A stretch of 6,159 nt of DNA from Methylocystis sp. (GTDB lineage Bacteria > Pseudomonadota > Alphaproteobacteria > Rhizobiales > Beijerinckiaceae), in contig JALRFG010000128.1 in assembly GCA_023253795.1 (NCBI GenBank), forward strand, positions 1 to 6,159, in the 5' to 3' direction. Shown piece by piece: positions 1-5,308 of this stretch. The translations under genes and the position numbers were made by a program. Each line of letters starts with the position of its first letter. The stretch's first letter is position 1. The notes under the pieces are model-generated. The model was given only the letters and a program-made list of their open reading frames with translations, ran no database searches and was not told where the DNA came from.

Positions 1-146
1 ATCAGCGGCTCGGCGAACTGTTTGCGCGACTGATCGCTATCGGCCCGACGGAACGCACATGGCGTGCGGCAGGCGACGGCGCACCTGCCGCCCCGCCAAT
101 CATGGTCGAGAACTTTAATTTTTCCTCCAAATCGAGCGGCATTTAG
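1..146 (+). CDS. C-terminal end of an unidentified protein (5' end outside window)
   Basis: An open plus-strand frame (codons from base 3) runs in from the left edge and stops at TAG 144-146, leaving about 47 residues. The readable part starts QRLGELFARLIAIGP, then a charged and Ala/Pro-rich stretch, and ends in MVENFNFSSKSSGI. Many codons end in G or C, as in the real genes of this window, and the first part looks like an amphipathic helix followed by a disordered tail. Of the other plus-strand frames, one stops almost at once and the other stops near base 119. I do not recognise the family and assign no function. The stop lies 45 nt before the transporter gene on the same strand, so read-through from this gene into the transporter operon is possible. 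Confidence 0.5.
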   Translation, partial: QRLGELFARLIAIGPTERTWRAAGDGAPAAPPIMVENFNFSSKSSGI

Positions 147-159
147 ACACCACGTCCGC

Positions 160-165
160 TATAGT
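160..165 (+). promoter_or_regulatory. Possible -10 element (TATAGT) ahead of the ABC importer operon
   Basis: TATAGT lies 26 nt before the start codon at 192 and matches the sigma-70 -10 consensus at five of six positions. No convincing -35 box is found 16-18 nt upstream (the region reads about CGGCAT), so the promoter is weakly supported. The hexamer sits inside a 12-bp near-palindrome (156-167) that could bind a regulator. A start near 172 would leave a leader of only about 20 nt, too short for a riboswitch. Confidence 0.25.
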
Positions 166-191
166 GGCGTCGTTTCGTCGGACATCTTCTC

Positions 192-1196
192 ATGAATTTT
201 GTGCTCTCACTACTCTTCGCCGCCTTACTGTCTCAGACGTGGGCGCTCCCGGCGCTGGCGCTGGACAAGGTGCGTCTGGTTACCAATTGGCGGGCGGAAG
301 CGGAGCATGGCGGCTTCTATCAGGCGATTGTCGACGGCACCTATGCGCGCTACGGCATTGAGGTGGATCTGCAACAGGGCGGCCCACAACTGAATTCGCA
401 GATCCTGCTTGCCGCTGGGCGTTTTGATTTCGCGCTCGGCTCCAACTCTCTTCAAATTTTTGAAGCGGTTCAGCAAAAGTCTCCCATCGTCGCCGTCGCC
501 GCCATCTGCCAGATTGATCCGGTCGCGCTGATTTCGCATCCCGGCGCAGGGCTCGACCGTTTTGAAGATTTGCCGCAAGCCACGGCCTTCGTTTCCAGCA
601 GCTTTCTCGTCTCGGCGTGGCGCTGGCTCAAGCAGAGCCACGGCTTCCGTGACGATAAACTGAAAAACTACGCTTTTAACTCTGCGCCCTTTATCGCAGA
701 TAAAAAATCCATCCAGCAGGCCTATGCTACCTCAGAACCCTATGCGATCGAAAAAATCGCTGGCTTTAAGCCAAATGTTTTTATGCTCGCAGATTATGGG
801 TATGATAGCTACGGAACGACAATCGAGACCCGTGCAGATCTGATCGCCAAAAACCCCGATCTCGTGCAGCGTTTTGTCGATGCCTCGATTATCGGCTGGC
901 GCCATTATCTCTCCGGTGACAACGCCGCCGCCAACGCCGCGATCAAACGCGATAATCCCGATATCAGCGACGGTCAGCTTGCCTATTCAATCGCCGCCAT
1001 GCGGGATCGGCACCTGCTCGATTCAGGCGACGCCGCGACGCTTGGCGTGGGCGCAATGTCTGATGCGCGCATTGGCGCATTTTACGACAAAATGGTCGCC
1101 GCCGGCGTCTTGCCCGCCAATCTTGATTATAAAAAGGGGTATACGCTCCGCTTTATCGGCAAGAATATTGCCGACGACCAAAAGGCCAGGCCGTAG
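192..1196 (+). CDS. ABC transporter periplasmic substrate-binding protein, NMT1/THI5-like
   Basis: This 334-aa protein is predicted to capture a small solute in the periplasm and deliver it to the importer encoded just downstream. Residues 3-23 form a hydrophobic signal peptide with a likely cleavage after ALA at 21-23. The mature protein begins KVRLVTNW and carries N32-W33 followed by EHGGFYQA (38-45), the typical opening of NMT1/THI5-like binding proteins (thiamine-precursor, pyrimidine and related NitT/TauT-type carriers). SEPYAIEK at 182-188 lies in the hinge-side region conserved in this group. The start is secure: an in-frame TAG at 162-164 leaves ATG 192 as the only ATG between the stop and the body. 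The Shine-Dalgarno sequence is poor. The stop is 6 nt before the ATPase gene. The substrate is not determined; a hydroxymethylpyrimidine or formylaminopyrimidine-like compound, riboflavin-like or other heterocyclic ligand are all possible by family. Confidence 0.85.
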   Translation: MNFVLSLLFAALLSQTWALPALALDKVRLVTNWRAEAEHGGFYQAIVDGTYARYGIEVDLQQGGPQLNSQILLAAGRFDFALGSNSLQIFEAVQQKSPIVAVAAICQIDPVALISHPGAGLDRFEDLPQATAFVSSSFLVSAWRWLKQSHGFRDDKLKNYAFNSAPFIADKKSIQQAYATSEPYAIEKIAGFKPNVFMLADYGYDSYGTTIETRADLIAKNPDLVQRFVDASIIGWRHYLSGDNAAANAAIKRDNPDISDGQLAYSIAAMRDRHLLDSGDAATLGVGAMSDARIGAFYDKMVAAGVLPANLDYKKGYTLRFIGKNIADDQKARP

Positions 1197-1202
1197 CCGC
1201 CC

Positions 1203-1976
1203 ATGATCGACGCGCCCCTGATATCATTACAAGAGGTTAGCAAGACCTACGCCAATGGCGTCGCGGTTCTCAAGGGGTTGGACCTTGCTGTGAACGCCGG
1301 TGAAACGCTCACCTTGCTGGGGCCTTCCGGCTGCGGAAAATCCACGGCTTTACGGCTTATCGCCGGTCTGATCGCGCCAACAAGCGGCGACATTGTCTGG
1401 TCGAATCCGACGCTACGCAAAAATCTGGGTGTGGTGTTTCAGGAGCCGACGCTGCTGCCATGGGCGAGCGTCTTCGATAATGTCTATCTGCCCCTCCGGC
1501 TTACGGGTGAAAAAAGAGAGAAAGCCGAACCACGCATACGTCATGCGCTGGCGCGGGTTGGTTTGAGCGATTTCGCCGCTGCGCTGCCACGCGAACTTTC
1601 CGGCGGCATGAAAATGCGTTGCGCCATCGCCCGCGCGCTTGTTACCGAGCCGGCGGTGATTTTGATGGACGAGCCCTTCGCCGCACTGGATGAAGTGACG
1701 CGGTTTCAGTTGAATGATGATTTGCTGGCGCTGAAATTGGAGCTGCGGGCGACGATCATTTTTGTCACCCACTCAGTATATGAGAGCGCCTATCTCTCAA
1801 CACGGATCATCGTGATGTCAAAGGTCAGAGGCGCGATCATCGACGAGATCATCATTGACCCAGCGCTGACGCGCAACGCCGAATTTCGTCACACGGATCA
1901 TTTCGCCGAGATTTGTCGCCGCGCCTCACTCGCCTTGCGACATGCGACAGACGAAAACATCGGAACGACGCCATGA
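1203..1976 (+). CDS. ABC transporter ATP-binding protein, NitT/TauT (ThiZ/SsuB/TauB-like) type
   Basis: This 257-aa cytoplasmic ATPase should power the importer. All core motifs are present in order: Walker A GPSGCGKST (40-48), Q-loop Gln80 in VVFQEPTLLPW, signature LSGGM (132-136), Walker B VILMDEP (152-158) with catalytic Glu157, D-loop ALD (161-163) and switch His190 in FVTHS. The stretch PWASVFDNV after the Q-loop is characteristic of the nitrate/sulfonate/taurine/thiamine-precursor branch. The length is normal and no key residue is missing. It begins 6 nt after the binding-protein stop, and its last four bases (ATGA) overlap the permease start, so the two are probably translationally coupled. 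The C-terminal tail after about residue 220 is typical of this branch and gives no further substrate information. Confidence 0.9.
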   Translation: MIDAPLISLQEVSKTYANGVAVLKGLDLAVNAGETLTLLGPSGCGKSTALRLIAGLIAPTSGDIVWSNPTLRKNLGVVFQEPTLLPWASVFDNVYLPLRLTGEKREKAEPRIRHALARVGLSDFAAALPRELSGGMKMRCAIARALVTEPAVILMDEPFAALDEVTRFQLNDDLLALKLELRATIIFVTHSVYESAYLSTRIIVMSKVRGAIIDEIIIDPALTRNAEFRHTDHFAEICRRASLALRHATDENIGTTP

Positions 1977-2758
1977 CCCTGAACAGGCTGCGTGACGCGA
2001 TAATTCCATTACTCGTCTTTCTCCTGACGCTTGGCGTCTGGGAGGCGATTGTAGATTATAAAAACATCCCGCCCTATATTCTGCCTGCCCCAAGCACCAT
2101 CGCCGCCAAGCTGGTTGAAGATCGCGCTTTGCTGTTCTCTTCCCTGCTGGTCACGCTCGGCGTCACCCTTAAAGCGCTGGTGATCGCCACCATCAGCGCC
2201 GTGGCGCTGGCGCTGCTGCTGGCGCAATCGAAATGGCTGGAGCGTGCGCTGCTACCTTTCGCCATTATTTTGCAGGTCACGCCGATCATCGCCATTGCGC
2301 CTTTGCTGCTGATCTATCTGTCACCCGGAACAGCCGTGCTGGTCTGCGCTTTTCTTGTCGCCTTCTTCCCAATTCTGTCGAACACTGCGCTTGGATTGGC
2401 CTCAGTCGATCACGGGCTACAGGATGTTTTCGATCTTTATCATGCGACGGGTTGGCAAAAGTTTCTTTATCTGCGCTTGCCCTCCGCCCTCCCGCAATTT
2501 CTCGCCGGTCTGCGGATCGGCGGCGGACTGGCGCTGATCGGGGCCATTGTCGCTGAGCTGGCGGCCGGCGCATCGGGCCAGGGTACGGGACTGGCGTTCC
2601 GGATCGTCGAAGCGGGGTTCCGGCTCGATATTCCACGCATGTTCGCGGCGCTCGCCCTGATCTCGCTCAGCGGTCTCGCGATTTACGGCGCGCTGGCGTG
2701 GCTTTCGCATCTATTGCTACATAACTGGCATGAAAGCGCTCGTGAACGCGGCGCCTAG
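1973..2758 (+). CDS. ABC transporter permease, BPD inner-membrane component (NitT/TauT type)
   Basis: The 261-aa inner-membrane subunit should form the translocation pore as a homodimer with the ATPase. I place the start at ATG 1973, which overlaps the ATPase stop as ATGA. The open frame reaches back to 1913, but that would add 20 polar, Arg-rich residues lying wholly inside the ATPase gene and unlike a permease N-terminus. Hydrophobic segments occur at about residues 10-25, 60-88, 90-112, 114-135, 180-200 and 228-248, consistent with six helices. The EAA-like loop is visible as DLYHATGWQKFLYLRLPSA (about 154-172), with the conserved Gly and LP that contact the ATPase. IPPYILPAPSTI near the N-terminus is also typical of SsuC/TauC/ThiX-like permeases. 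Its stop is 3 nt from the end of the convergent gene. Confidence 0.9.
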   Translation: MTLNRLRDAIIPLLVFLLTLGVWEAIVDYKNIPPYILPAPSTIAAKLVEDRALLFSSLLVTLGVTLKALVIATISAVALALLLAQSKWLERALLPFAIILQVTPIIAIAPLLLIYLSPGTAVLVCAFLVAFFPILSNTALGLASVDHGLQDVFDLYHATGWQKFLYLRLPSALPQFLAGLRIGGGLALIGAIVAELAAGASGQGTGLAFRIVEAGFRLDIPRMFAALALISLSGLAIYGALAWLSHLLLHNWHESARERGA

Positions 2759-2763
2759 CGCTT
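2734..2763. terminator. Candidate bidirectional hairpin between convergent genes
   Basis: AAGCGCT at 2734-2740 is perfectly repeated in inverted orientation as AGCGCTT at 2757-2763, giving a 7-bp stem with a 16-nt loop. It spans the last codons of the permease, the 3-nt gap and the stop of the extensin-like gene. Only short U-stretches follow on either strand, so as an intrinsic terminator it is weak. The core AGCGCT is self-complementary, which makes a chance pairing easier. Its location is where a shared terminator would be expected. Confidence 0.3.
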
Positions 2764-3484
2764 ATTCGCAGATACGGTAATTCATCGTCTTGCCATGCAT
2801 GCCGTAATCGAAATGCAGATGCTCTTCATGCGCCGCATTGGAGCCTGGCCCGAGGATGGTGGTGAAATAACCGCAGCCGCTGGTCCTGAAAATCCGCAAT
2901 AATTCCTGCGCATTCGCCGGATCGTTCGGCTGCGGTTTGACCGAAAGCCGTTGCTTGTCGGAAAGAATGAAGGCGGCGATATCGATCGCATTGCCTTTGG
3001 CGTGTTCGCTGATTTTAGCGTCGGGCTGGTTGTAGCGATTGCGGCACACAAACCCCGGACCGGTTTCAATCGTCGTCAATCCTGCGCCCGTATAGGCGAG
3101 GGTCAACGGCGCGCCAATATCGCGCACCCAACTCACAAACTGCCGTGCGAAGCTGCACAGCATGATCGGTTCGCCGCTGATTGTCACCGTGCCAAAATTC
3201 GTCGCGACGCTTTGCAATTGAACCGGCCCGGAGAGTGCGCACCCTTCCTTGGTCAGATTGCCCAGCGGCTGATAAACGGCGCCCGTGCGGGTCAGATCAG
3301 AAAGACAAGCTGCATAATCCGGCGCAGCCATGCCATTTGTCGCAACGACAGTCGTTGGTGACGATGGCGCGTACGCGGGTGTGGGCGCAGGCGCTGAAGG
3401 ATGATCGGCGGCGTTGCCGACAGCCGATGAAAACAGCCATGTAGCCGCCAAAGTCAGAAGAGCCGCCCAGCGCATGATCGTCAC
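2762..3484 (-). CDS. Exported extensin-like C-terminal family protein, M15-peptidase-like
   Basis: The 240-aa protein has an N-terminal hydrophobic signal segment (about 5-25, ending VGNAA), a short Pro/Ala/Ser/Thr linker (28-50) and an extensin-like C-terminal domain (about 57-240). Family hallmarks are six cysteines (60, 82, 110, 147, 204, 239), SEHAKGNAIDI (159-169), GCGYFTTILGPGS (203-215) and the end YRICE. H161-x6-D168 and E221-x2-H224 match the metal-ligand and catalytic spacing of M15 D,D-peptidases (VanX/VanY type), so a zinc-dependent peptidoglycan peptidase role is inferred, not shown. GTG 3484 has GGAG only 3 nt upstream. In-frame ATG 3475 lies 12 nt from the same GGAG and would give 237 aa, so the start is uncertain by three codons. 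It is the last gene of the transpeptidase operon, 18 nt after the DUF2905 gene. Confidence 0.85.
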   Translation of the reverse strand: MTIMRWAALLTLAATWLFSSAVGNAADHPSAPAPTPAYAPSSPTTVVATNGMAAPDYAACLSDLTRTGAVYQPLGNLTKEGCALSGPVQLQSVATNFGTVTISGEPIMLCSFARQFVSWVRDIGAPLTLAYTGAGLTTIETGPGFVCRNRYNQPDAKISEHAKGNAIDIAAFILSDKQRLSVKPQPNDPANAQELLRIFRTSGCGYFTTILGPGSNAAHEEHLHFDYGMHGKTMNYRICE

Positions 3485-3502
3485 AAACTCCGGAGGTCAT
3501 GC

Positions 3503-3703
3503 CTAGCGCCGAAACAGCCAGACCAGAAGGCTCAGAACAATACTGATCAGAATGGATGTCGTGACCGGAAAGTAAAAACGAAAATTCTCACGCTCGATCG
3601 CAATATCGCCAGGCAATAGACCCAGACCGAACCGTTCAGCGACCGACAAGATCACGCCGGCGACGATCAGAGCGACGCCGGCGACGATTAGCATTCTCGG
3701 CAC
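3503..3703 (-). CDS. Small DUF2905-family inner-membrane protein
   Basis: This 66-aa protein has two predicted membrane helices (about 4-21 and 47-63) joined by a short loop with LPGDI (30-34), a polar stretch and FYFPVTTSI (43-51). That arrangement and length match the DUF2905 family of two-helix proteins of unknown function. It ends in a basic WLFRR tail. The start is GTG 3703, supported by AAGGA (3711-3715) 7 nt upstream. An internal ATG at 3694 would cut three residues and lacks this spacing. The gene sits 10 nt after the L,D-transpeptidase stop and 18 nt before the extensin-like gene, so it is almost certainly co-transcribed with them. Function is unknown; a role in the cell envelope is suggested only by context. 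Confidence 0.85.
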   Translation of the reverse strand: MPRMLIVAGVALIVAGVILSVAERFGLGLLPGDIAIERENFRFYFPVTTSILISIVLSLLVWLFRR

Positions 3704-3710
3704 AGTGTCG

Positions 3711-3715
3711 TCCTT
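3711..3715 (-). promoter_or_regulatory. Ribosome binding site overlapping the transpeptidase stop codon
   Basis: Read on the minus strand, AAGGA begins inside the TAA stop (3714-3716) of the L,D-transpeptidase gene and ends 7 nt before the GTG at 3703. This spacing decides the GTG as the start of the DUF2905 gene and suggests translational coupling: ribosomes terminating on the upstream gene uncover this site. Confidence 0.55.
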
Positions 3716-5096
3716 ACTCGCCTACTTCGTCGAGATGATAGACATCGTCACGGAAATGCACCGTGCCGTCGGCGGAAGCCCAGCCCGTGGCGTAGATCCA
3801 GATCACCGGCACCGATTGCGACAGGCGCACCTCCTCGCGCTCACCGGTGGCGATGCGGCGATCAATCTCGGCTTTGTCGAGTGAGGGGCCGTGCGAACCA
3901 TCCAGCAACCAGGCAGCCAGATCGACAACGCCCTGTACACGCACACAGCCATGCGACAGGAAACGATAGTCGTTGTTAAACAGATTACGCGACGGCGTAT
4001 CGTGCATATAGACCGAATAGGGATTGGGCATGGAGATGCGGATCGAGCCCAATGAATTGCCCGCGCCTGAATCCTGTCGCAGCGTATAATTGGCGGCCCG
4101 TTCGCTCGCCCAGTTGAGCGTTCGCGGATCAATCTCTTCACCCTGCGCATTCAGCACACGGATTTTCGAACGTTTGAGATATGAGGGATCGTGCAGCATT
4201 TTGGGCGCAATCTCATTCTTGATGATCGACTGCGGCACCGTCCAGGTCGGATTGATGTTCACCGCATATACTTTCGCCTGCACCTCGGGCGAATGATGCT
4301 CGGGATCGCCGACGATCGCCGCATAGCGATGCGTCACCTTGTCATTGTCGACCGCTTCGACGCTGGTCGAGGGAATATTGACGACGATGTAACGCGGGCC
4401 AAAGGGAAACTCGACGCCCGCCAGACGCTGGGCGCTGGAGGCGAGCTGGCGAAAGCGCACATTGGCGGGGATATCAAGTTCGCGCAGCGTCGCGCCGGCG
4501 ACGATGCCGGTCTGCTTCAGGCCCATGCGGAACTGAAAGCGCTTCACGGCCGCGGTCAGATCATTGTCCCACGACGTTTTTGAAACATCGCGCAGCGTTT
4601 CATCCTCGGCAACGAGGCGCCGACGCAGGGAGACGACCGCCGGTCCCTTGGCGCCGGGACGCAGCGATACGCCCACCGTCGGCCAACCGCCGCGATCGAC
4701 GATTTGCAGATAACGTTCGGAAGCCTTGGCGGTGGTGAAGAAGGTCTCGGGCTGAAGCGTCGGCGTCGGATCGTCCGACAGCGCCAGCTCACGCGGCGGC
4801 GGGGCAGGCTTTTTCGGTTTGGGCTTGGGCGCGACCGCCTCGGCGGGCGCCGTGGCTTGTGGTTCGGCGCCGGGAAGCGCTGACGCGGCAGGGGCCGTGG
4901 CGGCAGGCGCGGTGACAGTGGGTGGGGCCGACGGCGCGGCAGGCGGCTCGGCTGTCACGGGCGGAGCCGACGGCGCAGGAGCCGCCGGTTTCGCGGGGCT
5001 TGGAGCTTGCGCGGGCGTCTGCGCCATCGTAAGCCCGACGCCTGTCGCGACCCATGCAAGGGTCGTAAAGCCACACATCAATTGCCGCATGATCAT
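3714..5096 (-). CDS. Secreted L,D-transpeptidase (YcbB-like, YkuD catalytic domain)
   Basis: The 460-aa protein is predicted to form 3-3 cross-links in peptidoglycan, or attach proteins to it, in the periplasm. Residues 1-25 are a signal peptide ending TMA. Residues 27-105 are a Pro/Ala-rich linker with a Lys/Pro patch near 91-100. A peptidoglycan-binding domain follows at about 147-210 (GAKGPAVVSLRRRL, AVKRFQFRMGL). The YkuD domain spans about 234-435, with His365 in MHDTP and the catalytic motif SHGC (381-384), Cys384 being the nucleophile. The stretch TVPQSIIKNEIAPKM (286-300) is typical of the YcbB-type cap region. It is shorter than E. coli YcbB (about 615 aa), as many alphaproteobacterial members are. 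Start ATG 5096 has GGAAAG 8 nt upstream; ATG 5090 is a less likely alternative. It is the first gene of a three-gene minus-strand operon. Confidence 0.93.
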   Translation of the reverse strand: MIMRQLMCGFTTLAWVATGVGLTMAQTPAQAPSPAKPAAPAPSAPPVTAEPPAAPSAPPTVTAPAATAPAASALPGAEPQATAPAEAVAPKPKPKKPAPPPRELALSDDPTPTLQPETFFTTAKASERYLQIVDRGGWPTVGVSLRPGAKGPAVVSLRRRLVAEDETLRDVSKTSWDNDLTAAVKRFQFRMGLKQTGIVAGATLRELDIPANVRFRQLASSAQRLAGVEFPFGPRYIVVNIPSTSVEAVDNDKVTHRYAAIVGDPEHHSPEVQAKVYAVNINPTWTVPQSIIKNEIAPKMLHDPSYLKRSKIRVLNAQGEEIDPRTLNWASERAANYTLRQDSGAGNSLGSIRISMPNPYSVYMHDTPSRNLFNNDYRFLSHGCVRVQGVVDLAAWLLDGSHGPSLDKAEIDRRIATGEREEVRLSQSVPVIWIYATGWASADGTVHFRDDVYHLDEVGE

Positions 5097-5104
5097 CAGG
5101 CTGT

Positions 5105-5110
5105 CTTTCC
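5105..5110 (-). promoter_or_regulatory. Ribosome binding site of the L,D-transpeptidase gene
   Basis: On the minus strand GGAAAG ends 8 nt before ATG 5096 and 14 nt before the in-frame ATG 5090. The spacing therefore favours the first of the two closely placed methionines as the start. Confidence 0.45.
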
Positions 5111-5158
5111 GCGCCGGCGCGCTGGCCGCACACTGGCCGTTGGTGAATCCCCAGCCCT

Positions 5159-5187
5159 TTTGTGGGGTGCGCCACGCACAGGGTCAA
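5159..5187 (-). promoter_or_regulatory. Candidate promoter of the transpeptidase operon
   Basis: Read on the minus strand, CTTGACC (hexamer TTGACC at 5182-5187) is a good alphaproteobacterial -35 box. After a 17-nt spacer comes CACAAA (5159-5164), a weak -10 box. Transcription would begin near 5151 and give a leader of about 55 nt. An imperfect 20-bp dyad (5161-5180) occupies the spacer and part of the -10 box, where a repressor would block RNA polymerase. Confidence 0.35.
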
Positions 5188-5242
5188 GCCGCCGACGCGC
5201 CCCAGCGGTCGCCGGCGCCTGCTTCCGTCGTGGCCCAGCCCC

Positions 5243-5271
5243 TTGCCTTTTGCTGCGTCGCCCCGCATACC
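5243..5271 (+). promoter_or_regulatory. Weak candidate promoter for ychF
   Basis: TTGCCT (5243-5248), a 17-nt spacer and CATACC (5266-5271) form a loose sigma-70-like pair about 38 nt before the ychF start. Four of six bases match at the -35 and about three at the -10. In this GC-rich region such a match could be chance. The ychF Shine-Dalgarno is also poor (GCGAG, 7 nt before the ATG). Confidence 0.2.
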
Positions 5272-5308
5272 CCGCGCAACGTCATTCCTCACAAGTGCGA
5301 GACAAACC

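Noticed and set aside
225..641. Minus-strand open frame of 138 codons inside the binding-protein gene
   Set aside because: It lies wholly antisense to a gene with clear family motifs and has no domain of its own.
640..860. AT-richer patch within the binding-protein gene
   Set aside because: The frame, family motifs and operon continuity are unbroken, and there are no flanking repeats, so I do not read it as foreign DNA.
1913..1972. N-terminal extension of the permease from an upstream ATG at 1913
   Set aside because: The extra residues are polar and Arg-rich and lie entirely within the ATPase gene. ATG 1973 in the ATGA overlap gives a normal permease N-terminus.
5070..5081. Possible lipobox (QLMC-G) at residues 5-9 of the L,D-transpeptidase
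   Set aside because: The cysteine at residue 8 comes before the hydrophobic core rather than after it, and the -1 residue is Met. An ordinary signal peptidase I site near residue 25 fits better.
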